A stretch of 64,000 nucleotides of DNA from Massilia timonae CCUG 45783 (GCF_000315425.1 NZ_JH992924.1:487740-551739), one strand, 5' to 3'; positions 1-9,609 are shown, numbered from the stretch's first letter. Notes: generated by a model not told the origin, from the letters alone. Numbers and translations are program-made.

Positions 1-82
1 GGCGGGGCGCTTCAGGGGACTCTGTCGCCGCCAAGTTACTGAACGCTGGGTGAACGCGGTAACCGTGGCGGCAATGCTCGTC

Positions 83-1180
83 TTAGTCGAACACCGGGGT
101 TTCGACGCCCAGGATCTTGTGCAGCTTCGGCGAGGTCGTCGTGTACTGCATGTGGATCTTCTTGTCCGGGAAGATGTACGGCGCGGCGCCGAAGGCGGCC
201 AGCGCGGCTTCGTGGAAGCCCGACAGGATCAGCTTCTTCTTGCCCGGATAGGTGTTGATGTCGCCCACGGCGAAGATGCCCGGGACGTTGGTCTCGAATT
301 TCTCGGTGTCCATCACCTTGAGCTGCTTGCGCTCGATGTCCAGGCCCCAGTCGGCGATCGGACCCAGCTTCGGCGACAGGCCGAAGAACACCAGCAGCAT
401 GTCCAGCGGCACGCGGCGGGTGACGCCGTCGGCGCCGGTGACCTTCACTTCGGTCAGCTGGCCGTCTTTTTCGTCGAAACCGGTCACCTGGCCGGTGATC
501 AGCTGCATTTCGTATTCGTCGCACAGGGCCTTCATCTTGGCGACCGAGGCCGGGGCGGCGCGGAAGTCATCGCGGCGGTGCACCAGCACGACCGACTCGG
601 CCTTGCCGACGAAGTTCAGGGCCCAGTCCAGCGCGGAGTCGCCGCCGCCGCAGATGACCAGGTTCTTGCCTTCGAAGCGTGCCGGATCCTTGACGCGGTA
701 GAACAGCTGCTCGCCTTCGTACTTGTCGATGCCGTCGACCTTGATCGTGCGCGCCTGGAACGAACCGACGCCGGCCGCGATGAAGATGGTCTTGGTGATG
801 AACCGGGTGCCGGTCGAGGTCTCGACGTTGAAGCGCTGGTCTTCGCGGCGCTGGACGGTCGTCACTTCCTGGCCCAGGTGGAAGGTCGGCTCGAACGGCT
901 CGATCTGCTTGAGCAGGTTGTCGGTCAGTTCCTGGCCGGTGCACACCGGGACGGCAGGGATGTCATAGATCGGCTTGTCCGGATACAGTTCCACGCACTG
1001 GCCGCCGACGGCCGGCAGCGAATCGATGACGTGGGCCTTGATTTCGAGCAGGCCGAGTTCGAACACCTGGAACAGGCCGACCGGGCCCGCGCCGATGATC
1101 ACGGCATCCGCTTCGATGGCGCCGGCGAAGGAACTGTTGGGAGCGATGCTGCCCGCTTCGTGGGTGGCACTGATAGTCAT
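83..1180 (-). CDS. Ferredoxin--NADP(+) reductase, thioredoxin-reductase-like type
   Basis: The 365-residue protein should move electrons between NADPH and ferredoxin or flavodoxin in the cytoplasm. It has an FAD-binding GAGPVG motif at residues 30-35, an NADPH-binding GGGDSALDW at 178-186, and a second FAD motif GIFAVGD at 301-307. No CxxC redox pair lies between the two nucleotide motifs, which separates it from true thioredoxin reductases. The C-terminal tail after residue 325 matches the extension typical of this FNR class. The gene lies 102 bp downstream of fdxA on the same strand, so the likely partner ferredoxin may be co-transcribed. The start at 1180 gives a sensible N-terminal extension before the Rossmann fold. 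The family is clear; the physiological partner is inferred from the neighbour. Confidence 0.93.
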   Translation of the reverse strand: MTISATHEAGSIAPNSSFAGAIEADAVIIGAGPVGLFQVFELGLLEIKAHVIDSLPAVGGQCVELYPDKPIYDIPAVPVCTGQELTDNLLKQIEPFEPTFHLGQEVTTVQRREDQRFNVETSTGTRFITKTIFIAAGVGSFQARTIKVDGIDKYEGEQLFYRVKDPARFEGKNLVICGGGDSALDWALNFVGKAESVVLVHRRDDFRAAPASVAKMKALCDEYEMQLITGQVTGFDEKDGQLTEVKVTGADGVTRRVPLDMLLVFFGLSPKLGPIADWGLDIERKQLKVMDTEKFETNVPGIFAVGDINTYPGKKKLILSGFHEAALAAFGAAPYIFPDKKIHMQYTTTSPKLHKILGVETPVFD

Positions 1181-1282
1181 GCGCTTACTTCCTGTGATTT
1201 TTGATTGGTGAGGCGATGGCAGCCAGCACTGCCATGCAGAACGACCCCGGGCCGGCGCCGAACGGGCGGCGCAGCGGCGGTA

Positions 1283-1606
1283 TTAGCGGGCCAGTTGGTC
1301 GAGTTTGTCCTTGACGTCTTTCCACTCTTCCGCGTCTGGCAGGGCCGGCTTCGTCTTGGTGATCGAAGGCCAGAAGCGCGCGAGATCGGCGTTCAGCTTG
1401 ATGAACTGCTGCTGGTCGCCAGGCACGTCTTCTTCGGCATAGATCGCGTTCACCGGGCACTCGGCGACACAGACGGCGCAGTCGATGCACTCGTCAGGAT
1501 CGATGGCGAGGAAATTCGGGCCTTCCCGGAAACAATCTACCGGGCATACATCGACGCAGTCGGTGTAACGACAACGGATGCACGATTCGGTGACAACGTG
1601 GGTCAT
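1283..1606 (-). CDS. fdxA: 7Fe-8S ferredoxin FdxA
   Basis: This is a small electron carrier of 107 residues. The cysteines needed for two clusters are visible: C9, C17 and C50 for a 3Fe-4S cluster, and C21, C40, C43 and C46 for a 4Fe-4S cluster, with an extra C12 and C25. This is the arrangement of Azotobacter ferredoxin I and of the FdxA family. I chose the ATG at 1606 (protein begins MTHVVTESC), which fits family length. An upstream in-frame ATG at 1684 would add 26 residues unlike ferredoxin and would lie inside the promoter region. The FNR gene follows on the same strand. Confidence 0.95.
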   Translation of the reverse strand: MTHVVTESCIRCRYTDCVDVCPVDCFREGPNFLAIDPDECIDCAVCVAECPVNAIYAEEDVPGDQQQFIKLNADLARFWPSITKTKPALPDAEEWKDVKDKLDQLAR

Positions 1607-1687
1607 AACAGTCCTATCAATTGGTGGGATGTCGCGTCGCCGAGCGCAAGAAAGAGAATAGGCTGGCCGGACAGAGCAAAGCACTGT

Positions 1688-1716
1688 ATTTTAGGGCAAT
1701 TCGGCTTTTCTCACAA
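1688..1716 (-). promoter_or_regulatory. Putative sigma-70 promoter for fdxA
   Basis: Reading the minus strand, a -35-like TTGTGA (1716-1711) is followed after 17 bp by TAAAAT (1693-1688). It lies about 80 bp before the fdxA start codon. This is pattern matching only. Confidence 0.45.
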
Positions 1717-1756
1717 ATTCGCCTATATACACAATCTACATAAGCAAATGAACGAG

Positions 1757-1780
1757 AAATCCGCACGGGCGTGCGGATTT
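1757..1780 (-). terminator. Hairpin downstream of the M4 protease / emfourin operon
   Basis: There is a perfect 10-bp stem (1757-1766 with 1771-1780) and a 4-base loop. It lies between the end of the protease operon and the fdxA promoter, which are on the same strand. The minus-strand side is T-rich but interrupted, so termination is likely rather than certain. Confidence 0.5.
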
Positions 1781-1856
1781 TGGCTTGTCAAGCCACCGTG
1801 CAGTGGATATTGACCGCGATTAAGGTCGCTGCGGAGGGAAGCCGTCAAGGCCCCGC

Positions 1857-2132
1857 TCAGCCGGCCTGTCGCAGGTAGTCGAGCAGGTGTTGCCACTGGC
1901 CGCCGCTGCCGTCTTCGCGCAGGAACACGGTGTGGCACAGCGGGCCGTCCTCGACCGTGATTTCCCAGCGCGGCAGGTCGGCGCCAACCGGGCAGGCGGG
2001 GGCGACGCCGAAGAAGTCGAGACGCCGCAGCAGCGTCTCGAGGGCCGGCCCGTCGGCCAGGCGGGCGGTATCCAGCTCGTAGGATTCGGCCAATCCGGCG
2101 AAGCCGCCGCAGGCGCGGGCGCTGATCTTCAT
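1857..2132 (-). CDS. Emfourin-type inhibitor of M4 metalloprotease
   Basis: This 91-residue protein resembles emfourins, small cytoplasmic slow-tight inhibitors encoded beside protealysin-like M4 proteases. Visible family features are the start MKIS, GGFAGL near residue 10, an aromatic/charged strand with EITVEDG in the middle, and a leucine-rich C-terminal helix (LLDYLRQAG). The ATG at 2132 overlaps the stop of the protease gene in an ATGA arrangement, so translation is probably coupled and inhibitor and target are made together. A longer frame upstream is antisense-like, Arg-rich and overlaps the protease, so it was not used. Inhibition of this particular protease is inferred from family and position. 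Confidence 0.8.
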   Translation of the reverse strand: MKISARACGGFAGLAESYELDTARLADGPALETLLRRLDFFGVAPACPVGADLPRWEITVEDGPLCHTVFLREDGSGGQWQHLLDYLRQAG

Positions 2133-3667
2133 GCCAGCATCGACGGTTCGGCCGACGATCCGGCCGGCGTTCCGGCGGCCGGCGCTCCGGCGGCCGGCGC
2201 CGCGGCGGCGGGCAGGCCGGGCAGCGCCGGCCCGTGGCGGCCGTGTTCGGCACACCAGCGCGCCAGCAGGCGTGCCTCGCCGGCCAGCACGCGCTCGGCG
2301 CAATCGTATTCGGCCAGCTGCATGGTGCCGCAGCAAGCGCGCCGGTCTTGCCGCGCGCCGGGGGCGTCGCAGACCCGCGCCGCCAGCGGCAGGCCGGGGA
2401 CGAACGAGGCCGTGCCATCCGCACCGCCGCCATGGCCGGCCTCCACGACTTCGCGCCGGCTGAACTGGAGGCGGATGGCGTCGGCGTAGGCCGCCGGCTT
2501 GCCGTCGCTTGTCACGGCCTGGAGCATGGCGTTGACCACGTCGGCATAGGTGGCGGCTGCGTCGGGCGCGGCGATCAGGGCGCGCATCAGCACGCCGCTC
2601 AGGTAGCCGGCCACCCGGTGCAGGACGGCGGCGCAGTCTTCGCGCTCGGGATCGCGTTCATGCGCGAACAGGTCGGCCAGCACGTCGTAGACAGCGCCGG
2701 TGAACACCTGCGAGATGGCGTGCACCTGGGTGCCGGCCTCGCTCAGCTTGAGGTCGTTGTCGGCGTTGCGCAGGCCGGTGCTGTTGCCGAGCGCCAGCCC
2801 GAACTGCTCGGCGATGTCGGTCAGGAAGGATTTGTCGTGCAGGTCGGCCTTGGTCTGGGCGATCACGGCTTCGCACTGGTCGAGCTGGGACAGCGCCAGG
2901 AAGATCGCGGTGAGATCGCCGAAGGCTTCGTGCAGGCCGCCGGTCTGGGGCGGGGCGTCGGCCTGCAGCCAGAGCGGCTTGATGCCGTCGAGCACCGCGT
3001 GGGCGGTCTCGTGCGACACGATGTCGAACGAGCGGCAGGTGAAGACCCGCTCGGTCGCGCCGTTGGGAACGAAGTCGCCGAACTTGAGGGCGGCCTGGCT
3101 GCGGCTGTAGAAGGCGTTCATGACGTTCGGCAGGCCATGCGGGAAGACCAGCAGCGGCCGCGTATCGGTGCTGCTGTTCCATTGCCAGGGCAGCGGCATG
3201 GCGCCGCCGGCGGCGGCCAGGGCGCGCTGGTACATGGTGAGCGTCTGGCGCACCACGACGAAGGTATGGACGGCGTCGAACTGCGGCGTGTCGGGCTGGG
3301 TGACGAAGTCGCCGAAGGCGTTCGGTTCGACCGCGGCGATGCCCGGCTCGCCGGGGGCGATGCGGGCGTCGCGCGGACCGGCCAGCACCACGCCGGGCAG
3401 GAAGGCCTTGCGGGTGCCGATTTCGCTGACCGAAGGATCTTGCTTCCACATGAGGACGCGGGCGCCGATGGCGTGCGGCGGCGGCTCGGTGGCCGGGGGC
3501 GCGCCCGGATCGGGGACGTCGGGTTCTTCGAGCAGGCGCGCGGCGCGGTGCTGCTGGCGGTAGGGCGCGCTCGGGGTGGGCACGAAGCGCACCGGGGGCT
3601 GCGCGGCCTGCGGCGCATCGGGGTCGCCGGGCAACAGGCGGTTGGGCTGGACGACGGGGGTTTCCAT
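2129..3667 (-). CDS. M4-family (protealysin-like) metallopeptidase
   Basis: The 512-residue protein is a putative zinc protease of the thermolysin clan. The zinc motif HETAH is at residues 219-223, and the third ligand is probably E247 in GGLHEAFGD, with D251 nearby. The first 80 residues are proline-rich and may act as a short propeptide. There is no signal peptide, as in protealysins, which stay inside the cell or leave without Sec. The HEXXH surroundings (HETAHAVLDG) are divergent from thermolysin's HELTHAV. The gene overlaps the emfourin gene by 4 bp. It is divergent from the gene at 3849, with 181 bp between them. Substrates are unknown. Confidence 0.82.
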   Translation of the reverse strand: METPVVQPNRLLPGDPDAPQAAQPPVRFVPTPSAPYRQQHRAARLLEEPDVPDPGAPPATEPPPHAIGARVLMWKQDPSVSEIGTRKAFLPGVVLAGPRDARIAPGEPGIAAVEPNAFGDFVTQPDTPQFDAVHTFVVVRQTLTMYQRALAAAGGAMPLPWQWNSSTDTRPLLVFPHGLPNVMNAFYSRSQAALKFGDFVPNGATERVFTCRSFDIVSHETAHAVLDGIKPLWLQADAPPQTGGLHEAFGDLTAIFLALSQLDQCEAVIAQTKADLHDKSFLTDIAEQFGLALGNSTGLRNADNDLKLSEAGTQVHAISQVFTGAVYDVLADLFAHERDPEREDCAAVLHRVAGYLSGVLMRALIAAPDAAATYADVVNAMLQAVTSDGKPAAYADAIRLQFSRREVVEAGHGGGADGTASFVPGLPLAARVCDAPGARQDRRACCGTMQLAEYDCAERVLAGEARLLARWCAEHGRHGPALPGLPAAAAPAAGAPAAGTPAGSSAEPSMLA

Positions 3668-3848
3668 ATCGACTCCTCGCGTAATGACGGGCTTGCGCCT
3701 TCATCCTCGCGCTCCCTGCTGGGCACGCTTTGATACTCATCAATTGAGGGTGCGCGAGCGCCGTCTGTTGTAGCGAGCTCTGGCATAGCCCGGCCGCAAC
3801 TGGCATCATGGCGGATTGTTTGCAATCGATTCAGGAAGGATCAGTCAG

Positions 3849-4133
3849 ATGGCGGAAATCAGCATCGTCCAGCAGCACAGCCTGAGCCCGGACGCGGCGC
3901 GTTCGGCAGCCGAGCAGGTGGCGCAGCGTATCGCGGCCGAATACGGGCTGGAATGCAGGTGGGACGGCGATGTGCTGCGCTTCGAGCGCAGCGGCGTGGA
4001 GGGCATGTTGACCCTCGAAGACCAGCGCGCCGCGATGCGCATCCGCCTGGGCTTCTTCATGGGCGCGTTCGCGCCGGCCATCGAGGCCAAGGTGGCGGAA
4101 AAGATGCGCAAGACCTTCGCCGCCGCGGCATGA
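3849..4133 (+). CDS. Polyhydroxyalkanoic acid system family protein
   Basis: This 94-residue protein matches my recollection of the PHA_gran_rgn family, small proteins often encoded near polyhydroxyalkanoate genes. It has an N-terminal histidine-containing strand (QQHSLSPDAAR), a WDGDVLRFERSGVEG core and a C-terminal amphipathic helix. The start at 3849 is preceded by AGGAAGGA (3833-3840). An upstream in-frame ATG at 3816 lacks such a site. No PHA synthase is in the window, so the role in granule metabolism rests on the family name only. Confidence 0.8.
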   Translation: MAEISIVQQHSLSPDAARSAAEQVAQRIAAEYGLECRWDGDVLRFERSGVEGMLTLEDQRAAMRIRLGFFMGAFAPAIEAKVAEKMRKTFAAAA

Positions 4134-4175
4134 CCGGGATGGCGGGCCGGGCATGGACGCCGGCCCGGTGGGCGA

Positions 4176-4430
4176 TCAGCCCTTCAGCTCTTCGATCAGG
4201 TCGACGTACTGCTGCTGGGCTTCCTCTTGCGAGGTGCCCTTGAGGCCGGCCCAGGCGTCGTACTTGGCGCGCGCCACGAAATCGGTCATGCCCGGACGCT
4301 CGCCGGTCACGTCGCCGCTCGAGCCCTGCTTGAACAGCGCGTAAATCTTCAGCAAGGTCATGTTGTCGGGACGCTCCGACAGGTTCTTCGAATCGGCCTG
4401 GGCCTGGTTGAACTGTTCCTGCAAGCTCAT
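4176..4430 (-). CDS. Acyl-CoA-binding protein
   Basis: At 84 residues this is a single ACBP four-helix domain that binds and buffers long-chain acyl-CoA in the cytoplasm. The family signature is clear in LLKIYALFKQGSSGD, followed by KYDAWAGLKGTSQEEA and a C-terminal YVDLIEEL helix. Length is typical. It converges on the PHA-family gene (42 bp apart) and lies downstream of the FKBP gene on the same strand. ACBP is widespread in betaproteobacteria but not universal in bacteria. A link to PHA or fatty-acid metabolism is possible from the neighbour. Confidence 0.93.
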   Translation of the reverse strand: MSLQEQFNQAQADSKNLSERPDNMTLLKIYALFKQGSSGDVTGERPGMTDFVARAKYDAWAGLKGTSQEEAQQQYVDLIEELKG

Positions 4431-4539
4431 GGAAACTCCTGTGATGGTTGAGTGCGGTATTGTCGCTTGGACAATTCGGCAGGCATCTTAGCGCAGGAGG
4501 AGGGCGGGCACGGGAATTCGGGCCGCATTTTAGAAGGGA

Positions 4540-4561
4540 AGTTCAAAAGCTGCCGTCAAGA
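4540..4561 (-). terminator. Weak hairpin after the FKBP gene
   Basis: A short inverted repeat (GCCGTC and GACGGC separated by 2 bases) is followed on the minus strand by a few T residues, just past the FKBP stop. The stem is short, so confidence is low. Confidence 0.3.
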
Positions 4562-4607
4562 CGGCGGCACCATGCGCCGCCGCAGGACGGCGCACGGTAA
4601 AACGCGC

Positions 4608-4964
4608 TTAGACGGCCAGCAGGTCGACGTCGAAGATCAGGGTCGCGTTCGGCGGGATCACGCCGCCGGCGCCGCGTGCGCCGTAGCCCAGGCTGGCCGG
4701 GATGGTCAGGCGGCGCGAACCGCCGACCTTCATGCCCTGCACGCCTTCGTCCCAGCCGCGGATCACGTGGCCGGCGCCGAGCGCGAACTCGAACGGGTCG
4801 TTGCGGTCCTTGCTCGAGTCGAACTTGGCGCCCAGGCTGCCGTCGTCGTTGCGCAGCCAGCCGGTGTAGTGCACGGTGACGTGCTGGCCGGCCTTGGCCT
4901 CGGCGCCTTCGCCGGTGACGAGGTCTTCGTATTGGAGGCCGGAATCGGTGGTGATGGTGGACAT
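4608..4964 (-). CDS. FKBP-type peptidyl-prolyl cis-trans isomerase
   Basis: The 118-residue protein is a single-domain FKBP that catalyses cis-trans isomerisation of prolyl bonds. Recognisable features are VTVHYTGWL, FDSSKDRNDPFEF, the active-site region VIRGWDEGVQGMKVGG, and a C-terminal LIFDVDLL strand. There is no signal peptide, so it is probably cytoplasmic. The length matches small bacterial FkpB/FkbP-type enzymes. It is transcribed towards the acyl-CoA-binding protein gene with 177 bp between them, including a weak hairpin, so they may be separate units. Confidence 0.94.
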   Translation of the reverse strand: MSTITTDSGLQYEDLVTGEGAEAKAGQHVTVHYTGWLRNDDGSLGAKFDSSKDRNDPFEFALGAGHVIRGWDEGVQGMKVGGSRRLTIPASLGYGARGAGGVIPPNATLIFDVDLLAV

Positions 4965-5096
4965 GGTCTTCCTTGTTGTTCAGATTGAACGGCGATTGTA
5001 GTCCATGGGTCTCGAAAGTGCCATCCCGTAGAATGGCGGCATTGATCCTCGTCCCGACCTGCCATCAGGAGAAACCATGCTGCAAAGGAAAGCCCC

Positions 5097-5912
5097 ATGA
5101 ACGCCGTACTGACCGCTTGCCGGCGCGCCCTGGGCGCGCAGTTCAGCGGCCGCATGCTGCTGCTGTCGCTTGCGCCCCTGTTGCTGGCGCTCGTCCTGTG
5201 GGGTGTGGCGATGTGGCTGGGCCTGCAGCCGCTGCTCGACTGGCTGCACGGCATGTTCGCCGACTACGGCGGCTTCGAGACCAGCGGCAGCATGCTGGAA
5301 ATGGTCGGCCTGGGCATGCTCAAGGTGATGGTGGTGCCGCTGATGGCGATCGTGCTGCTGCTGCCGCTCATGATCGGCTCGGCCCTGCTGTTCGTGGGCG
5401 TGGTGGCGATGCCGGCCATCGAAACCTATGTGGGCAGGCGCCAGTTTCCCCAACTCGCTAAAAAAGAGGGCGGCTCCTTCTTCGGCAGCGTGGCGATCAA
5501 CCTGGGCAGCACCGCCGTGTTCGCCCTGCTGTGGCTGTTCACCCTGCCGCTGTACGCGGTGCCGCCGCTGGCCTGGCTGGTGCAGGCCAGCCTGTGGGCC
5601 TGGGTGACCTCGCGCGTGATGAGCTACGACGCGCTGGCCGCCCACGCCAGCCAGGCCGAACGCCTGGCCCTGATGCGCCGCCGCCGCTCGGCCCTGCTCG
5701 CCATCGGCTTCGTCACCGGGCTGGCCGGCGCGCTGCCGGGCATCGTCTGGATGGGAGGCGCGGTGCTGTCGATCGTGCTGTTCCCGATCCTGGCCCTGGT
5801 GTCGCTGTGGCTGTACGTCATGATTTTCCTGTTCGCCGGGCTATGGTTCCAGTACTACTGCCTGCAAGGGTTGGAAGAGCTGCGCGCGGAAGAGGCGACG
5901 CAGCCGGCGTGA
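5097..5912 (+). CDS. EI24 domain-containing integral membrane protein
   Basis: This 271-residue, strongly hydrophobic protein has about five to six membrane segments: residues roughly 20-42, 72-110, 140-165 and two to three between 195 and 255. The order and the loop around VTSRVMSYDALAAHAS resemble the EI24/CysZ-like family, whose CysZ members transport sulfate. Many betaproteobacterial members have no assigned substrate. The start ATG is divergent from the FKBP gene by 132 bp. No sulfur-assimilation genes are close by, so I do not assign CysZ function. Confidence 0.72.
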   Translation: MNAVLTACRRALGAQFSGRMLLLSLAPLLLALVLWGVAMWLGLQPLLDWLHGMFADYGGFETSGSMLEMVGLGMLKVMVVPLMAIVLLLPLMIGSALLFVGVVAMPAIETYVGRRQFPQLAKKEGGSFFGSVAINLGSTAVFALLWLFTLPLYAVPPLAWLVQASLWAWVTSRVMSYDALAAHASQAERLALMRRRRSALLAIGFVTGLAGALPGIVWMGGAVLSIVLFPILALVSLWLYVMIFLFAGLWFQYYCLQGLEELRAEEATQPA

Positions 5913-6276
5913 TCCGTCTTTCGATATGGATCAAACCTGGCTGTGCACCAAAGGCATTTCCAGCGCGTTAAATATTGGTAGCTAAAACGGCCCGGGGTGC
6001 TTGCCTGAATTGCACGCGGTAATAGCACTCAGCCAAGACCTCGTTGTTTTTTTGCGAAAATATTCCAGGCGCAGCAAATTTGTTAAACGGCGTCTCGCGT
6101 GGGACGTATTGATGTGGTGGAATATTGCCTACGGACGGTGCGATCTGGAGTGGGATTGCACCATCAGCGTGCGAACTAACAAAGACCACGACCACTCGAA
6201 CGGACCAGCAGCACCACGGATGGCGAGCAGGTTGGCGGGGATTGCTAGCGTTTTGATTCAGACCGGTTAAGCCATC
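5913..6276. other. Gene-free stretch upstream of the GT51 gene
   Basis: No convincing coding frame, repeat or RNA gene was seen in these 364 bp. The DNA is AT-richer than the flanking genes, as expected for a promoter region of the gene at 6277. No clear promoter could be picked by eye. Confidence 0.5.
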
Positions 6277-9200
6277 ATGGAAAGTATTCGCCGTCTCGGA
6301 CGGCCAAGCAATGTGTCCGGCAAACGTGCCGCCAACGAGCGCAGTGAGCCGACCTTCGAGCCGAGCTTCGGCGACGCGGTCGCGACCTCCGCGGCGCCAG
6401 CGAGCGCCAGCGCCGCGGGCGCCGCCGTGGAGAGCGCTCCTGCGCTCGCGGCCGGCGGCAACGACGTCCCCCTGTACGAAGCCTTCCCGCACCTGGCGGG
6501 CAATGGCGGCATTCCCGCCGGCCCGGCGGGCGAGCCCGGCGACGACGAGCCGGCCCCGCGCAAGCGCCGCTGGAAACTGTGGCTGCTGCTCGGCCTGCTG
6601 TTGCTGGTTGCCGTGTTGGCGGCCTGGGCGGTGCTGGAGACGCGCAGCTCGCGCCTGCAGGCGAAGATCTTCGCCGACATGGCCAGCGAACTCACGTTCC
6701 GCATGGAAAACGGTCCCAGCGATGCGATCCGCTTCCCGGCCGCCAGTCCGTACGACACCCGGCTGGGCTACGCCGGCCTGCCGCGCTACCTCGAGCGGCT
6801 GCAGACGCGCGACTACGCAATCGCAGCCCAGGCGCGCATCTCGCCGCAGATGGTCAAGATGGCCGACCTGGGCCTGTACGCGACTTACCACGAGAAAACC
6901 AAGGTCGGCCTCGAGATCCTCGATTGCCGCTCGCAGCCGATCTATACCTCGCGCTTCCCCGAGCGCTTCTACCACGAATTCAGCGCCGCGCCGCCGCTGC
7001 TGGTGCAAAGCCTGCTGTTCATCGAAAACCGCGAACTGCTCGACGCCAGCCATCCGCGCCGCAACCCGGCGGTCGAATGGGACCGCTTCTCGAAGGCCGT
7101 GTTCGACAAGACCCTGTCCAGCGTCGGCCTGGGCGGCGGCGGCCGCGTGGCCGGCGGCAGCACGCTGGCGACCCAGATCGAGAAATACCGCCATTCGCCC
7201 GAAGGCCGCACCAGCTCGACCACCGACAAGATCATCCAGATGGCCTCGGCCACCCTGCGCGCCTACCAGGACGGCGAAGACACCACCGGTTCGCGCCGCC
7301 AGATCGTGCTCGACTACCTGAACACGGTGCCGCTGTCGGCCAAGTCCGGCTATGGCGAAGTGAACGGCATCGGCGACGGCCTGTGGGTCTGGTATGGCCG
7401 CGACTTCGACAAGGTGAACGCCATGCTCAAGGGCCCGATGACGAGCCCGGACGCCGTGCTGGCCTACAAGGAAGCGCTGTCCCTGATGATCGCCCAGCGC
7501 CGTCCGGCCTATTACCTGGGCGCCGGCGAGCCCGACCTCGAAGTGCTGACCGACAGCCACCTGCGCGTGCTGGCCCAGGCCGGCGTGATCTCGCCGCAGC
7601 TGCGCGACGCCGCCCTGAGCGTCAAGCTGCAGCCGGCGCTGCACAGCGGCGTGGCGCCGCCGCCGGCCGACGCCTTCGTGTCGCGCAAGGCGGCCAACGC
7701 GGTGCGCAACCACCTCGGCTACCTGATCGGCGACACGCGCCTGTACAACGTCGACCGCCTCGACCTGTCGGTGGTCTCGACCCTGGACGGCAATGCCCAG
7801 CAGGCGGTGACGGCGGCCCTGCGCCAGCTGTCCGACGCCGAGCACGCCAAAGCGGCCGGCCTGACCGGCAAGGGCCTGCTCGGCAACGGCGACCCGGCCC
7901 AGGTGGTGTACAGCTTCACCCTGATGGAGCGGGGCGAGCACGTCAACTACCTGCGGGTCCAGACCGACAACTACGACCAGCCGCTCGACATCAACGAGGG
8001 CGCCAAGCTCGACCTCGGTTCGACCGCCAAGCTGCGCACGCTGGTGACCTATCTCGACATCGTCGACCAGTTGCACAAGCGCTTCGAGCCGCTCGACAAG
8101 ATCGGCTTGCATGGCGTCGAGATCGATCCGAAGGACCGCCTGTCGCAATGGGCGCTGGAATACTTCCAGACCCTGCCGGAAGGCGCTGACCGCGGCCTGA
8201 AGCCCATGCTCGACGCGGCCATGGCGCGCCGCTATTCGGCCAGCCCCTACGAGCGCTTCATGACCGGCGGCGGCCTGCACACCTTCGGCAACTTCAGCAA
8301 GCTCGACGACAGCAAGATCATGGACGTGCACCAGGCCCTGCGCCAGTCCACGAACCTGGTGTTCGTGCGCATGATGCGCGACGTGGTGCGCTTCTACATG
8401 TTCCAGCTGCCGGGCTCGTCGGCCCAGCTGCTGGCCGACGCCAACGATCCGCGCCGCGCCGCCTACCTGGCGCGCTTTGCTGACAACGAAGGCAAGGACT
8501 TCCTGGCCAAGTTCTGGAATAAATACAAGGGCAAGACCCCGGCGGAGATCGAAGCGCTGCTGTTCTCCGGCGTGCGTCCGCTGGCCTCGAAGCTGGCCGC
8601 GGCCCACCGCACGGTGGCGCCGAACGCCACGCTGGACCAGTTCGGCGCCTTCATCAATGCGACCCTGCCGTCCGCCAACGAGGTCGATCCGGAACGCATC
8701 CCGAAGATGTACGAGATGTACGATCCGCGCAATATGTCGCTGGCCGACCGCGGCTACGTGGCCTCGGTGCACCCGCTCGAACTGTGGCTGGTGAGCTATC
8801 TGCGCACCCATCCCAAGGCCACCTGGTCCGAGGTCACGGCGGCCAGCGTCAAGGAGCGCCAGGAAGTCTACCAGTGGCTGTTCAAGACCAGCCGCAAGAA
8901 CGCCCAGGACAAGCGCATCGCCGGCCTGCTCGAGGTCGAGGCCTTCCTCAAGATCCACGCCCAGTGGAAGAAGATGGGCTATCCCTTCGATTCGCTGGTG
9001 CCGTCGTACGCGACCACGCTGGGCGCCTCGGCCGACCGTCCGGCCTCGCTGGCCGAGCTGATGGGCATCATCGTCAACGGCGGCGTGCGCAAACCCACCG
9101 AGCGCATCGATTCGCTGCACTTCGCCAAGGACACGCCGTACGAGACCCTGGTCAAGCGCAACAAGGGGGGCGGCAAGGAACAGGTGCTGGCGCCGGAAGT

Positions 9201-9609
9201 CGCGCGCACCGTGGCCGACGCCATCCAGGGCGTGGTCTCGGACGGCACCGCCAAGCGCGTCAAGACCGCCTTCGTGCAGGCCGACGGCAGCATCATCGCG
9301 CTGGGTGGCAAGACCGGCACCGGCGACCAGCGCTTCGACGTGTATGCGCGCGGCGGCCGCCTGATCGAATCGCGCTACGTGAACCGTTCGGCGACCTTCG
9401 TCTTCAACATCGGCGAACGTTTCTACGGCAGCATGACGGCCTATGTGCACGGCCCGCAGTCGGAACACTACGACTTCACCAGCGCGCTGCCGGTGCAGCT
9501 GCTGGTGACGCTGGCGCCGAGCCTGATGCCGATGATCGAGCCTTCGGCCGCGCCCGCGGCTCCTGGCGCGACCCCTGCGGCGGCGGCCCAGCGCCAGTGC
9601 GTGCGTTGA
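6277..9609 (+). CDS. GT51 transglycosylase / transpeptidase-like peptidoglycan protein
   Basis: The 1110-residue protein resembles a bifunctional penicillin-binding protein with a long cytoplasmic N-terminus (1-103) and one membrane anchor (about 105-127). The GT51 part includes IENREL with probable catalytic E250 and the GGSTLATQIEKY motif, where canonical enzymes have EDxxF and GGSTLTQQ. The penicillin-binding signatures are present: S582-T-A-K585, S691-T-N693 and K1012-T-G-T. The protein is longer than standard class A PBPs (700-900), with inserts between the motifs, and ends in an Ala/Pro-rich tail. The start has no strong ribosome-binding site. The next gene begins almost immediately. 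Whether both activities are retained cannot be told. Confidence 0.82.
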   Translation: MESIRRLGRPSNVSGKRAANERSEPTFEPSFGDAVATSAAPASASAAGAAVESAPALAAGGNDVPLYEAFPHLAGNGGIPAGPAGEPGDDEPAPRKRRWKLWLLLGLLLLVAVLAAWAVLETRSSRLQAKIFADMASELTFRMENGPSDAIRFPAASPYDTRLGYAGLPRYLERLQTRDYAIAAQARISPQMVKMADLGLYATYHEKTKVGLEILDCRSQPIYTSRFPERFYHEFSAAPPLLVQSLLFIENRELLDASHPRRNPAVEWDRFSKAVFDKTLSSVGLGGGGRVAGGSTLATQIEKYRHSPEGRTSSTTDKIIQMASATLRAYQDGEDTTGSRRQIVLDYLNTVPLSAKSGYGEVNGIGDGLWVWYGRDFDKVNAMLKGPMTSPDAVLAYKEALSLMIAQRRPAYYLGAGEPDLEVLTDSHLRVLAQAGVISPQLRDAALSVKLQPALHSGVAPPPADAFVSRKAANAVRNHLGYLIGDTRLYNVDRLDLSVVSTLDGNAQQAVTAALRQLSDAEHAKAAGLTGKGLLGNGDPAQVVYSFTLMERGEHVNYLRVQTDNYDQPLDINEGAKLDLGSTAKLRTLVTYLDIVDQLHKRFEPLDKIGLHGVEIDPKDRLSQWALEYFQTLPEGADRGLKPMLDAAMARRYSASPYERFMTGGGLHTFGNFSKLDDSKIMDVHQALRQSTNLVFVRMMRDVVRFYMFQLPGSSAQLLADANDPRRAAYLARFADNEGKDFLAKFWNKYKGKTPAEIEALLFSGVRPLASKLAAAHRTVAPNATLDQFGAFINATLPSANEVDPERIPKMYEMYDPRNMSLADRGYVASVHPLELWLVSYLRTHPKATWSEVTAASVKERQEVYQWLFKTSRKNAQDKRIAGLLEVEAFLKIHAQWKKMGYPFDSLVPSYATTLGASADRPASLAELMGIIVNGGVRKPTERIDSLHFAKDTPYETLVKRNKGGGKEQVLAPEVARTVADAIQGVVSDGTAKRVKTAFVQADGSIIALGGKTGTGDQRFDVYARGGRLIESRYVNRSATFVFNIGERFYGSMTAYVHGPQSEHYDFTSALPVQLLVTLAPSLMPMIEPSAAPAAPGATPAAAAQRQCVR

